From Anaerolineae bacterium (GTDB lineage: Bacteria > Chloroflexota > Anaerolineae > Aggregatilineales > Phototrophicaceae), in NCBI GenBank assembly GCA_013360465.1, contig JABWBO010000001.1:1-64000 (forward strand): a DNA stretch of 64,000 bases. Reading direction: 5' to 3'. Numbering within the stretch: the stretch's first letter is position 1; each line of letters opens with the position of its first letter. The position numbers and the translations under genes were made by a program. Shown in pieces: positions 12,176 through 21,220 of the stretch. The notes beneath the pieces were generated by a model, which was given only the letters and a program-made list of their open reading frames with translations, had not been told where the DNA came from and did not search any database.

Positions 12176-12990
12176 TGAGCTTCGTCCGCACGGAGACCAT
12201 CCTGGACCGCATCTTAACCCGCAAAGTCGAGGAAGTTGCGCGCTTGATGCCGGTACTGGCAGAACTGCGCAGTCTCGCCGAATCTGCGCCACCACCCCGT
12301 GATTTTGCTGGGGCGCTGAGTCGCGAAACGGTGGCGCTGATCGCTGAAGTGAAGCAGGCCTCGCCAAGCAAAGGGGTATTGATCGCCGACTTCGATCCGG
12401 TCAGGATTGCCCAGGCGTATGCGGCGAACGGGGCAGCGGCGATTTCCGTTCTGACGGATGAAGACTTCTTCATGGGGCATCTCGATCATCTGCGGGCAGT
12501 GCGCGCGGCGGTTGAACTGCCCGTACTGCGCAAGGATTTCGTCATTGATGCCGCACAGGTCTATGAAGCACGGGCTGCCGGAGCCGACGCCGTTTTGCTG
12601 ATCGTCATGGCGCTGGAAGACAGCCGGCTTGCCGATCTGCAGGTTTTGGCTCGTGGGCTGGGCATGGCAGCGCTGGTTGAGGTACACAACGAAGCAGAAC
12701 TGGAGCGGGCACTTCATATCGGAGCGACGCTGATCGGGGTCAATAACCGTGATCTGCGCACCTTCCGGGAGGATTTTGGTACGACCGCGCGCGTCAGCGC
12801 GCATTTGAGCGGCGAAGAAGGCGTGCTGCTGGTGGCAGAGTCCGCCATGCGGTCGCCGGAAGATGTGGCACAGATGGGACTGCTGGGTGTGAACGGGGTC
12901 CTGGTGGGCGAGGGGCTGCTAAGGGCGAACGACACGGCGGCGCAGGCGCGCGCCTTCAGCGGTCATCGGCGCGTCGTGCGACAGGATTGA
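12175..12990 (+). CDS. trpC: Indole-3-glycerol phosphate synthase
   Basis: 271 residues, a TIM barrel. Catalyses ring closure of CdRP to indole-3-glycerol phosphate. Key segments are IAEVKQASPSKG (Glu58, Lys60), VLRKDFVID with the catalytic Lys, ALVEVHNEAEL and GVNNRDLRTF, and the phosphate-binding ending VLVGEGLLR. Monofunctional; trpF is a separate gene starting three bases later. Translationally coupled to trpD. Confidence 0.96.
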   Translation: MSFVRTETILDRILTRKVEEVARLMPVLAELRSLAESAPPPRDFAGALSRETVALIAEVKQASPSKGVLIADFDPVRIAQAYAANGAAAISVLTDEDFFMGHLDHLRAVRAAVELPVLRKDFVIDAAQVYEARAAGADAVLLIVMALEDSRLADLQVLARGLGMAALVEVHNEAELERALHIGATLIGVNNRDLRTFREDFGTTARVSAHLSGEEGVLLVAESAMRSPEDVAQMGLLGVNGVLVGEGLLRANDTAAQARAFSGHRRVVRQD

Positions 12991-12993
12991 TGG

Positions 12994-13653
12994 ATGATGC
13001 GTGTTAAGATTTGCGGAATCACCACGCTGGATGACGCTCGCATCTGCGCTGAAGCCGGCGCGGATCTGATCGGGCTGAATTTCTACAAGAAAAGCCCTCG
13101 CATCATTACTCCGGATACGGCGCGGAATTTGTGTACGACACTTCGTGCGGAGTTTGGCGAGCGCTGTCCGCTTTTCGTCGGCGTATTTGTCAACGAGATC
13201 GTCAGCCATATCTCTATGACGATGGATGACACCGGGCTGGACTTTGCGCAGCTCAGCGGCGACGAGTCGCTTGAGATGCTGCGCGAACTGCGCGGTATCG
13301 CCTTCAAGGCGATCCGCCCGCGAAGTCAGTCGGAGGCGCTCGATGATGCGCGCTATTTTGCCTCTGGCGTGTCATCGAGCGAGCGAATCCCGTCACTCCT
13401 GCTTGATGCCTACAACCCGGCGTTGTACGGTGGGACCGGCGAAACCGCCGCTGAAGATGTTGCCCTGGCAGTTAAAGGGGAGACTTCTCGTTTGATGCTG
13501 GCAGGTGGGTTGACGCCGGAGAACGTCGCGGCGCGGATTGACGCGATCCAGCCCTGGGGTGTTGATGTTGCCAGCGGTGTCGAAGGGGATACCCCTGGAC
13601 GCAAAGACGGTGCGAAGATTCGCGCGTTCGTGGCTGCCGTTAAGACGCTGTGA
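12994..13653 (+). CDS. trpF: Phosphoribosylanthranilate isomerase
   Basis: 219 residues, TIM barrel. Performs the Amadori rearrangement of PRA to CdRP. The N-terminal MRVKICGIT holds the catalytic Cys (residue 7), and the C-terminal [10 protein letters not shown] holds the catalytic Asp and phosphate-binding region; [10 protein letters not shown] lies in between. Two adjacent ATGs are possible (12994, 12997). Confidence 0.95.
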   Translation: MMRVKICGITTLDDARICAEAGADLIGLNFYKKSPRIITPDTARNLCTTLRAEFGERCPLFVGVFVNEIVSHISMTMDDTGLDFAQLSGDESLEMLRELRGIAFKAIRPRSQSEALDDARYFASGVSSSERIPSLLLDAYNPALYGGTGETAAEDVALAVKGETSRLMLAGGLTPENVAARIDAIQPWGVDVASGVEGDTPGRKDGAKIRAFVAAVKTL

Positions 13654-13690
13654 TACGGGCGTCCTGTGGAAACCTGTTGAACAAACCGAG

Positions 13691-14923
13691 GTGAGCGTGA
13701 CTCAATCTGGGGGATACATCCCCACACACACGACCAACGTGCCGGATGAACGCGGCTACTACGGCGATTTTGGTGGGCGCTACGTGCCGGAGACGCTGAT
13801 TCCAGCGCTGGACGAGCTGCTGATCGCCTATCGTGAGGCGATGGCAGACCCGACATTTCAGAGGAGACTTGCCGATCTGCAGAAGAACTATACCGGACGC
13901 CCGACGCCCATCAGCTACGCCGAACGGCTGAGTGACTATCTCGGCGGCGCGCGCGTCTATCTCAAGCGAGAAGACCTGGCGCACACCGGTGCGCACAAGA
14001 TCAACAATGCCCTGGGGCAGGCGCTTCTAGCGCAGCGGATGGGCAAGCACCGCGTCGTCGCCGAAACTGGGGCAGGACAGCACGGCGTCGCCAGCGCGAC
14101 AGTGTCGGCGCTGCTCGGCTTGGAATGCCACGTATACATGGGCAGCGTCGATATGGCGCGTCAGGAGCCGAATGTCTTTCGCATGAAGCTGCTTGGCGCG
14201 GAAGTGATCCCGGTGGAGAGCGGCAGCAAGACGCTGAAGGACGCCATTAATGAGGCGATCCGAGACTGGGTGACGAACGTCAACACGACCTTCTATTTGC
14301 TGGGTTCGGCTCTGGGACCGCATCCTTATCCGATGATGGTGCGCGACTTCCAGAGCGTGATCGGAATCGAGGCGCGGGGGCAGATGCTCGAACGGACAGG
14401 ACGCCTGCCGGACGTCTGCATCGCCTGCGTGGGCGGTGGCAGCAATGCCATCGGCTTGTTTCATGCTTTTCGTGAGGATGAACAGGTCGAGCTGATCGGC
14501 GTCGAAGCGGGCGGGCACGGTATCGCCGCCGGCGAACACGCCGCGCGCTTCGCCGATCTCTCGATTAGCCGACCGGGGGTGCTGCACGGTACGCGCTCCT
14601 TTGTCATGCAGAACGCCGATGGGCAGATCATGAACACCCACAGTATCTCGGCAGGACTGGACTATGCGTCGGTCGGTCCAGAGCATGCCTACCTGCGCCA
14701 GCAGGAGCGCGCTTATTACACCTACGCCACCGATGAAGAAGCGTTGGCGGCGCTGCAAACACTGAGCCGCATGGAGGGCATCATCCCGGCTTTGGAGAGC
14801 GCTCATGCGGTCGCCGAGGCGATCAAACGCGCGCCGACCCTGCCGAAAGACGCGATCCTGCTGGTCAACCTGTCCGGGCGCGGCGATAAGGACCTGAACA
14901 CCGTCATCGGAGCGCTGGCGTGA
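13691..14923 (+). CDS. trpB: Tryptophan synthase beta subunit
   Basis: About 410 residues. A PLP enzyme condensing indole and serine into tryptophan. It shows [16 protein letters not shown], the PLP-binding Lys in [23 protein letters not shown] and the phosphate-binding GGGSNAIG. The frame is open back to 13538 inside trpF, but homology begins near 13700, so GTG 13691 is the likely start (GTG 13697 is an alternative); the ribosome-binding site is weak (CCGAG). Its stop overlaps the next gene by ATGA. Confidence 0.95.
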   Translation: MSVTQSGGYIPTHTTNVPDERGYYGDFGGRYVPETLIPALDELLIAYREAMADPTFQRRLADLQKNYTGRPTPISYAERLSDYLGGARVYLKREDLAHTGAHKINNALGQALLAQRMGKHRVVAETGAGQHGVASATVSALLGLECHVYMGSVDMARQEPNVFRMKLLGAEVIPVESGSKTLKDAINEAIRDWVTNVNTTFYLLGSALGPHPYPMMVRDFQSVIGIEARGQMLERTGRLPDVCIACVGGGSNAIGLFHAFREDEQVELIGVEAGGHGIAAGEHAARFADLSISRPGVLHGTRSFVMQNADGQIMNTHSISAGLDYASVGPEHAYLRQQERAYYTYATDEEALAALQTLSRMEGIIPALESAHAVAEAIKRAPTLPKDAILLVNLSGRGDKDLNTVIGALA

Positions 14924-16179
14924 ACCAGAAACATATGGTCTGCGCGTTACCGGTGACGCCGACGCGGGAAGTGCTGCTTCAGCAGCGTGATCACACCCCC
15001 GGAATCGCCTATCCGGGCGCATGGACGATCTTCGGCGGGGCGGTCGAACCGGGTGAGACGCCCGACCAGGCGATTCGCCGCGAGCTGACAGAAGAACTTG
15101 AACTGGAAATGCCGCTGCGCTACTGGCACACCTATGTCTGTCCGGTGCGCAGCATCCCCGGCGAACTCGATGTGCTGGTCCACGTTTTTGTGGGCGATCT
15201 CATGCGCCCGGTCGAGTCGCTGACGCTGCACGAAGGGCAGGCGATGGCGCTGGTGGACGAGGCGAAGGCGAAGACCATGTCGCTCGGCTTTGGCAAGACG
15301 CCGGTGCTGCATCGCCTCTTCGATGAGTATCTGCGAGGCAACAACATGACCGTCAGGACGAATGTAGGATTGGACGCGCTCCGATCTATGTTTGCGGCAT
15401 CAAAAGCGCAGGGGAGGGCGGCTTTTCTGCCCTACTACCCGATCGGCTATCCCGACTATGAGGCATCACTGGAGGCGATCCGCGCGATGGCGGCGGCGGG
15501 CGTCGATGGTTTCGAGATCGGCATGCCCTTCAGCGACCCGCTGGCGGATGGTCCGGTCATTCAGGCGGCGACGCAGCGCGCTTTAGAGAACGGCGTCACC
15601 GTACGCAAATGTCTGGACGCGGTGCGGACGCTGCGCGACCAGGGCGTCACACAGCCGATGCTGATGATGGGGTATCTGAATCCGATCCTGGCATACGGCG
15701 CAGATCGCTTTATAGAAGACGCCAGAGCCGCCGGCGCAGACGGTGTAATCGTCCCAGACCTGCCGCCGGAAGAAGCGGCGGAGCTTGCTGCCGCTTGCGA
15801 CCGGCACTGCATGGGGTTGATCTTCTTCCTTGCTCCGACCAGTCGACCGGAGCGCATCCCCCTGATCGCAGAGCGCACGCGCGGGTTCATCTATGTGGTC
15901 TCACTGACGGGCGTCACGGGGGAGCGCAACCAGCTTTCGGCGGAACTAGAGCCGTTCATCGCCCGCGTTCGCGCCCACAGCGCTGATGTGCCGCTGGTGA
16001 TGGGCTTTGGCATCAGCACGCCTGAACACGCTCGTCGGGTCAGCGGACTGGTGGATGGGTTCATCGTGGGAAGCGCGCTGGTGCGGGCAGGCGCGCAGGG
16101 GGTCGAGGCGGTGGCGTCGCTGGCGCGCGACCTGCGTGCGGCGCTCGATCTGCCGGATGATGGAAAGAAAGCCTGTTGA
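14920..16179 (+). CDS. trpA: Nudix hydrolase domain fused to tryptophan synthase alpha subunit
   Basis: 419 residues in one uninterrupted frame. Residues 1-142 form a Nudix domain. Its box runs from Gly40 to Leu62 (Gx5E, then RELTEE) and keeps all residues except the last Gly, which is Glu61. From Met143 a complete TrpA follows with [16 protein letters not shown] (catalytic Glu199 and Asp210) and [12 protein letters not shown]. TrpA cleaves indole-3-glycerol phosphate and passes indole to TrpB. ATG 15346 at the domain junction is preceded by GAGG eight bases upstream, so free TrpA could also be made by internal initiation. The Nudix substrate is unknown. Starts as ATGA overlap with trpB. Confidence 0.93.
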   Translation: MNQKHMVCALPVTPTREVLLQQRDHTPGIAYPGAWTIFGGAVEPGETPDQAIRRELTEELELEMPLRYWHTYVCPVRSIPGELDVLVHVFVGDLMRPVESLTLHEGQAMALVDEAKAKTMSLGFGKTPVLHRLFDEYLRGNNMTVRTNVGLDALRSMFAASKAQGRAAFLPYYPIGYPDYEASLEAIRAMAAAGVDGFEIGMPFSDPLADGPVIQAATQRALENGVTVRKCLDAVRTLRDQGVTQPMLMMGYLNPILAYGADRFIEDARAAGADGVIVPDLPPEEAAELAAACDRHCMGLIFFLAPTSRPERIPLIAERTRGFIYVVSLTGVTGERNQLSAELEPFIARVRAHSADVPLVMGFGISTPEHARRVSGLVDGFIVGSALVRAGAQGVEAVASLARDLRAALDLPDDGKKAC

Positions 16180-16281
16180 GGAATCTGGTTTGCGAAATTC
16201 GGAGATTCTTCAGATTGCTGTGCGTGCTGTTCGTCGCTATGCGAGACACTTTTTGCTTTCATCGGAGGTGAAGACACTGCG

Positions 16282-16311
16282 TTGACAAGGTCTCTGCGCT
16301 CATGCTATCCT
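16282..16311 (+). promoter_or_regulatory. Candidate aro operon promoter
   Basis: Perfect TTGACA (16282-16287), 18-base spacer, TATCCT (16306-16311). A 9-base direct repeat CTCTGCGCT occurs at 16292-16300 and 16310-16318, in the spacer and at the -10/start site, which could be an operator. The upstream stretch 16180-16281 holds no gene I can support. Confidence 0.6.
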
Positions 16312-16334
16312 CTGCGCTGAAGGAGTTCCGGCAC

Positions 16335-16433
16335 ATGCGCGCGTTCTACCGTCGGTTCAGTTTTCGCACCTATCCTGGTTATTACTACAGCGGCGAGAAC
16401 CCGGCGGATCGCGTGCTGCCACGTCTGAACTGA
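16335..16433 (+). CDS. Phe/Tyr-rich leader peptide of the aro operon
   Basis: A 32-codon frame, ATG 16335 to TGA 16431-16433, with GAAGGAG (16319-16325) nine bases upstream. Residues 4-18 read FYRRFSFRTYPGYYY: three Phe and five Tyr in 15 codons, including three Tyr in a row. It sits between a promoter and an intrinsic terminator ahead of aroH-tyrA-aroA, the layout of ribosome-mediated attenuators such as E. coli pheA. When charged tRNA-Phe or tRNA-Tyr is scarce, a ribosome stalled here should favour an antiterminator. The peptide itself need have no function. Too short for most gene finders. Confidence 0.88.
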   Translation: MRAFYRRFSFRTYPGYYYSGENPADRVLPRLN

Positions 16434-16457
16434 CCTTCTCAGGTGAGTAGACCGTAA

Positions 16458-16488
16458 GGCGCAGAGCGACCCGCTCCGCGCCTTTTTT
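16458..16488 (+). terminator. Attenuator terminator of the aro operon
   Basis: GGCGC-A-GAGCG (16458-16468) pairs with CGCTC-C-GCGCC (16472-16482) around a 3-base loop with one A/C mismatch, followed by six Ts (16483-16488). It lies 24 bases after the leader-peptide stop and about 50 bases before aroH. Competing pairing by the preceding leader region (for example TGC-T-GCC at 16414-16420 with GGCGCA) is possible but short. Confidence 0.88.
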
Positions 16489-16536
16489 GTGATCTGCGTG
16501 CGGTCATCGACCCGGCGGCGGTGAAGGAGAGTGGGG

Positions 16537-16908
16537 ATGAGTTTTAGAGGCGTTCGCGGCGCGATTACTATTGACGAAGACAGTGTAGAGGCGATCTTGT
16601 CGGCGACGCGCGAGCTGCTGATCGCCCTGATTGAGGCGAACGAAATCGAAGAAGAGGATGTTGCCAGCGCGATTTTCACGACGACGCCTGACCTGACCGC
16701 GATCTACCCCGCCAGGGCGGCGCGCGATCTTGGATGGACGCAGGTGGCGTTGATTGGCTGTCAGGAAATGCAGGTTCCCGGCGGACTGCCACGCTGCATC
16801 CGGGTGTTGATCCACTGGAACACGCCGAAGTCGAATCGTGAGCTGAAGCACGTTTTTCTGCGAGATGCCATACACCTGCGCCCAGATTTGCACGGACAGC
16901 AGACCTGA
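16537..16908 (+). CDS. aroH: Chorismate mutase, AroH type
   Basis: 123 residues, the size of the monofunctional trimeric B. subtilis-type enzyme. It rearranges chorismate to prephenate, opening the Phe/Tyr branch. Characteristic stretches are [10 protein letters not shown] near the N-terminus, [21 protein letters not shown] and [22 protein letters not shown] 16537 is preceded by AAGGAGA; an in-frame GTG at 16531 is within the ribosome-binding site. First gene after the attenuator. Confidence 0.95.
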   Translation: MSFRGVRGAITIDEDSVEAILSATRELLIALIEANEIEEEDVASAIFTTTPDLTAIYPARAARDLGWTQVALIGCQEMQVPGGLPRCIRVLIHWNTPKSNRELKHVFLRDAIHLRPDLHGQQT

Positions 16909-16969
16909 GGGGCGTACGAGCGTCCAGGGGGATGGTCCCGCGCCATGCGAAAGTCATAAGGAGGCTCGC

Positions 16970-17860
16970 TTGAGCAGTTTCTTTGCCCGACACCTGACGG
17001 TTGTCGGCTTAGGGTTGATGGGAGGGTCTCTGGCGCTCGCTCTGCGCGACAAGGCGCAGACCGTCACCGGGGTGGATATGAGCGCTGAAGCACGCGCCTA
17101 TGCCTTGGCGCACGGCATCGTCGATCAGGTCACGGATGATCTGCGCCTTGGAGTTTCCGAAGCCGATGTTGTGCTGCTGGCTGCGCCGGTCAAAGGGATC
17201 ATCAGCATGATACGTGGCAGGCTTGGAGCCTATCTGCGGTCGAACACGCTGGTCGTGGATATTGGCAGCACCAAGGCGGATATCTGCGAGGCGATGCGAG
17301 AACTGCCGATCGGCATTCAGGCGATAGGGGGACATCCCATGACCGGGAAGGAGTCGCCGGGGATCGACCACTGCGATGCTAACCTATACCGGGATCGTCC
17401 GTTCGTGCTGTGCCCTTCACGGCGGACTACGCCGGCGGCGCGTGACCGCGCGCTCGCGATGGTCGATGCGCTTGGCGCTGTTCCCATCGAGATGGATGCA
17501 GCCCGGCACGACCGCGTAGTCGCCGCTATCAGCCACCTGCCGTACCTGCTGAGCGCTGCGCTGGTGGCGACGGTGAGCAAGGAGGGTGAAAAGGATGACG
17601 CTGTCTGGGGGCTGGCTGCCGGTGGGTTTCGCGACATGTCGCGTCTCGCTGCACAGGATTTGAGCATGATGGGTGACATCCTCAGCACCAACACGCGCGC
17701 GGTGGCGACCCTGCTGGCACAGTTTCGTATGCAGCTCGCCATGATGGAAGCGGCGCTGATCGCTCAGGAGAACGGCACGTTAACGGATATGCTCCGGCCG
17801 GTGCGTCAGGCGCGCCTGGCATGGGCGCATCGACAGGAGAAGACTAAACGTGGCAGTTGA
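16970..17860 (+). CDS. tyrA: Prephenate dehydrogenase
   Basis: About 296 residues. Oxidatively decarboxylates prephenate to 4-hydroxyphenylpyruvate. The N-terminal Rossmann motif is LTVVGLGLMGGSLAL; GGHPMTGKE and the helical C-terminal dimerisation domain with HDRVVAAISHLPYLLS follow. I chose TTG 16970 because AAGGAGG ends six bases upstream and the family sequence begins there; the frame is open to 16865 inside aroH. The end overlaps aroA by 11 bases. Confidence 0.93.
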   Translation: MSSFFARHLTVVGLGLMGGSLALALRDKAQTVTGVDMSAEARAYALAHGIVDQVTDDLRLGVSEADVVLLAAPVKGIISMIRGRLGAYLRSNTLVVDIGSTKADICEAMRELPIGIQAIGGHPMTGKESPGIDHCDANLYRDRPFVLCPSRRTTPAARDRALAMVDALGAVPIEMDAARHDRVVAAISHLPYLLSAALVATVSKEGEKDDAVWGLAAGGFRDMSRLAAQDLSMMGDILSTNTRAVATLLAQFRMQLAMMEAALIAQENGTLTDMLRPVRQARLAWAHRQEKTKRGS

Positions 17861-19160
17861 CCAGTTCATCGTTCAATCGGGGCAGGCGCTTCGCCATGAA
17901 GCCACCGTCCCGGGCGACAAATCTATCTCGCATCGCGCTGTGTTGTTTGCGACGCTGGCGCATGGAGAGACGCGGGTGCGGGGTTGGCTGGCGGCAGGGG
18001 ATACCGAGGCGTCACTTCGTGCTGTGCAGACGCTCGGTGTGGGGGTGGAACGGCACAGCAGAAACGAACTGACGCTTCACGGTGGGGTGTTTCGTCAGCC
18101 GGATGCGCCGCTCGATCTGGTCAATGCTGGTACGGGCATTCGCCTGCTGACCGGGATTATGGTTGGGCAGCCGTTCCCCAGCACCCTGGATGGTAGCGCG
18201 CAGCTGCGCCGGCGACCGATGAACCGGATCATTAATCCGCTGCGCGAGATGGGCGCGGATATCGAGGGCACGGCTGGTTATGCTCCGCTCTATGTGCGCC
18301 CGGCTGCTCTACGAGGAATCCGCTACGATATGCCGGTCGCCAGCGCCCAGGTCAAGAGCGCTCTGATTCTGGCGGCACTTTTCGCCGAAGGGGAAACGAT
18401 CATCACCCAACCAGGTCCCGCTCGCGATCACACCGAGCGCATGCTGATGGCGATGGGGGCGAACCTGATCAGCGAGAACGGTGGGAGCGCTGTGCATGTT
18501 CGGTCAGGTGCAAGACTGCGCCCGCTTGATTTCACCGTGCCGGGCGATGCCTCCTCGGCGGCGTTCCCGACCGTCGCGGCGCTGATCGTGCCGGAGAGCG
18601 CCATCCGCCTGACCAACATCAACCTGAATCCCACGCGCACCGGCATCTTCGATGTGCTGACGGCGATGGGCGGCGATGTCGTCGTCGAAGAGACTGGAAC
18701 CGCCGCCGGGGACCCGGTGGGGACGATCACCGTGCGGCACAGCACCCTGCGCGGCGTCGAAGTCGGCGGGGAAATGGTCGTCCGCATGATCGATGAGTTT
18801 CCGGTCTTCATGGTGGCAGCACTCCTCGCCGAAGGCGAAACTATCGTGCGTGACGCGCAGGAGCTGCGGGTGAAAGAGACCGATCGTATCGCCGTCATGG
18901 CGGGCGAGCTGCGTAAGCTGGGCGCACAGATCGAAGAGCTGCCGGATGGCTTCCGCGTCGTCGGACCTCAGCGACTGCGTGGTGCGGTCGTCGACGGTCA
19001 CGACGATCACCGGGTCGCCATGAGCATGGTCGTGGCGGGACTGGCTGCCGAAGGCGTCACGCATGTACGCGATGCCAGGTGCGCCGCCGATTCTTTCCCT
19101 GGCTATGCAGAGACGATGGCGTCGCTGGGCGCGGCGGTGCGGGTCGAGGCGCTGGGATGA
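17850..19160 (+). CDS. aroA: 3-phosphoshikimate 1-carboxyvinyltransferase (EPSP synthase)
   Basis: 436 residues. Joins shikimate 3-phosphate and PEP. The N-terminus has PGDKSISHRAVLFATLAHGET, then LVNAGTGIRLLTGI, PVASAQVKSALILAALFAEG, and the C-terminal VKETDRIAVMAGELRKLGA and DGHDDHRVAMSM. GTG start with AGGAGA upstream, overlapping tyrA. The NAGTGIRLL loop has Ile where many enzymes read TxxRP, a region linked to inhibitor sensitivity in this family; no claim is made on the phenotype. Confidence 0.96.
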   Translation: MAVDQFIVQSGQALRHEATVPGDKSISHRAVLFATLAHGETRVRGWLAAGDTEASLRAVQTLGVGVERHSRNELTLHGGVFRQPDAPLDLVNAGTGIRLLTGIMVGQPFPSTLDGSAQLRRRPMNRIINPLREMGADIEGTAGYAPLYVRPAALRGIRYDMPVASAQVKSALILAALFAEGETIITQPGPARDHTERMLMAMGANLISENGGSAVHVRSGARLRPLDFTVPGDASSAAFPTVAALIVPESAIRLTNINLNPTRTGIFDVLTAMGGDVVVEETGTAAGDPVGTITVRHSTLRGVEVGGEMVVRMIDEFPVFMVAALLAEGETIVRDAQELRVKETDRIAVMAGELRKLGAQIEELPDGFRVVGPQRLRGAVVDGHDDHRVAMSMVVAGLAAEGVTHVRDARCAADSFPGYAETMASLGAAVRVEALG

Positions 19161-19972
19161 CCGACTACATCGTCGGAGCTATCGGCTGGCCCATCGAGCA
19201 TTCGCTCAGCCCGGCGATGCATAACGCCGCCTTCGCTGCCCTCGGGCTGACGAACTGGCGTTATGAGAAGATGGCGGTTCCGCCCGATGTGCTGCGCCAC
19301 AGCCTGAACGAATTTCGCAATCACGGCTTGATCGGTATCAATGTGACGATCCCGCATAAGCGGGCGGTAATGCCTTTCGTCAAGTGCGATGCTCAGGCGC
19401 GAGCGGTCGGCGCGGTCAACACCATCGACTTTCGTACCAACATCGGCACCAACACCGATGTCGCCGGATTCATGGACGATCTGGCGGCGCACGGCGTCGA
19501 GGTGCGCGGGATGCGCGCCATTGTCCTGGGAGCGGGGGGGGCAGCGCGGGCGGCGGTCTATGGGCTGGTGCAGGCGGGCGCGAACGTGGCGATCCTGAAT
19601 CGGTCACCCGAACATGCTGTGCATCTCATCAATGAGATGGGGGTGAATGCCGATCTCGCCATCCTGGAGAGTCTGCGCGATGCCGACCTGATCGTCAATG
19701 CGACGCCGGTCGGCATGTCGCCGCATGTCGATGCCTCACCCGTTCCAGATGACGCTGTTTTGTCTGCGAAAGTCATTCTTTACGATATGATCTATCGACC
19801 GGCGCGCACACGGCTGATGGCGCAGGTTGAAGCAGCGGGCGGAGTCGCAGTTGGCGGCTTGGGAATGCTGGCGCGCCAGGGCGCGGCGGCGTTCACCTTA
19901 TGGACGAGTGTCGCTGCGCCGGTCGAAACCATGCTGCAAGCGGCGCGCGCTGCTCTCGCCGAAAGATCATGA
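19157..19972 (+). CDS. aroE: Shikimate dehydrogenase
   Basis: 271 residues. Reduces 3-dehydroshikimate to shikimate with NADPH. The substrate domain has SLSPAMHNAAF and NVTIPHKRAVMPF (catalytic Lys68), then GTNTDVAGF (Asp101), and the nucleotide domain has LGAGGAARAAVYGL and LNRSPEHA. The ATG overlaps the aroA stop (ATGA); the longer frame from 19079 inside aroA is not homologous. Confidence 0.95.
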   Translation: MTDYIVGAIGWPIEHSLSPAMHNAAFAALGLTNWRYEKMAVPPDVLRHSLNEFRNHGLIGINVTIPHKRAVMPFVKCDAQARAVGAVNTIDFRTNIGTNTDVAGFMDDLAAHGVEVRGMRAIVLGAGGAARAAVYGLVQAGANVAILNRSPEHAVHLINEMGVNADLAILESLRDADLIVNATPVGMSPHVDASPVPDDAVLSAKVILYDMIYRPARTRLMAQVEAAGGVAVGGLGMLARQGAAAFTLWTSVAAPVETMLQAARAALAERS

Positions 19973-20041
19973 GTACCTACTGATGCCAGGCACATTGTCC
20001 TGATATTGCGGTTGGCAGATCTGCCGACCACCGGAGGCGTT

Positions 20042-21220
20042 ATGCTGCGATTTTTAACCGCTGGGGAGAGTCACGGTCCGTCACTCACCGCGATCCTAGA
20101 GGGAATGCCCGCCGGGCTACCTCTACAGAACGAAGATATCGACCGGGAGCTGCTGCGCCGCCAGACCGGATACGGTTCCGGCGGGCGCATGAACATCGAG
20201 CAGGACACCGCGCAGATCACCAGCGGTGTGATGAACGGCATGACCACCGGTGCGCCGATTGCGCTGGTGGTCGAAAACCGCGACTACAAGAACTGGCGCG
20301 AGAAAGACATCACGCCGATGACCACGCCGCGCCCAGGACATGCCGATCTGACCGGAGCGGTCAAGTACGGCTACCGCGATCTGCGGGTGGCGCTGGAACG
20401 CGCCAGCGCCCGCGAGACGACGATGCGCGTCGCCGTCGGCGCGATCTGCCGCCGTCTTCTGGAGACATTTGATATTCAGATCGGCGGCTACGTCGTCCAG
20501 ATTGGTGGTGTCGCCGCCAATATCGATTCAAATCTCGCCTATGCGGATCGCTTCGCTGCCGCTGAGCAGAGCGACGTACGCTGTCCGGATTCGACGGCAG
20601 CCGAGAGGATGCACGAAGCGATTCGGCAGGCGAAGATCGATAAAGACACGCTCGGCGGGATCATCGAAGTGGTCGCCCTCAACCTCCCGCCCGGTCTGGG
20701 ATCGCACGTCCACTATGACCGCCGGCTGGATGCGCGCCTCGTGGCGGCGATGGTCAGCGTTCATGCCATGAAGGGCGCGGAGATCGGCAGTGCTTTCGAG
20801 AACGCCGGCAAGCGCGGCTCGGAAGTGCATGATATCCTACTGCGCCGTGAAGATGGTGCGCTGACACGCCCGACGAACCGAGCCGGCGGGCTGGAAGGCG
20901 GCATCACGACCGGTGAGCCGATCCTCTGCCGGGTGGCGATGAAGCCGATCTCAACCGTCATGAAGTCGCTCGCCTCGGTCAATCTGGCGACGGGTGAACC
21001 GGAACAGACGACCTATGAACGCAGCGATCACTGTGCCACACCCCGCGCTGTGCCGATCCTGGAGGCAATGATGGCATTTGTGATCGCCGATGTGCTGCTG
21101 GAGAAGCTGGGCGGCGACAGCATTGACGAGATGAAACCCCGCTTTGCGGCACTGCGTCGTTCCCACCTGGACGACTTGCCGATGGATAACGCTGCCTGGC
21201 GGTTCGGCTATGACCGCTGA
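20042..21220 (+). CDS. aroC: Chorismate synthase
   Basis: 392 residues. Converts EPSP to chorismate with reduced FMN. Signatures are FLTAGESHGPSLTAILEGMPAGL at the N-terminus (first conserved His), the RRQTGYGSGGRMNIE segment, and near the C-terminus the RSDHCATPRAVPI region with the second catalytic His. The start ATG 20042 has GGAGG five bases upstream. The 69-base gap after aroE contains nothing else I can support. Confidence 0.96.
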   Translation: MLRFLTAGESHGPSLTAILEGMPAGLPLQNEDIDRELLRRQTGYGSGGRMNIEQDTAQITSGVMNGMTTGAPIALVVENRDYKNWREKDITPMTTPRPGHADLTGAVKYGYRDLRVALERASARETTMRVAVGAICRRLLETFDIQIGGYVVQIGGVAANIDSNLAYADRFAAAEQSDVRCPDSTAAERMHEAIRQAKIDKDTLGGIIEVVALNLPPGLGSHVHYDRRLDARLVAAMVSVHAMKGAEIGSAFENAGKRGSEVHDILLRREDGALTRPTNRAGGLEGGITTGEPILCRVAMKPISTVMKSLASVNLATGEPEQTTYERSDHCATPRAVPILEAMMAFVIADVLLEKLGGDSIDEMKPRFAALRRSHLDDLPMDNAAWRFGYDR

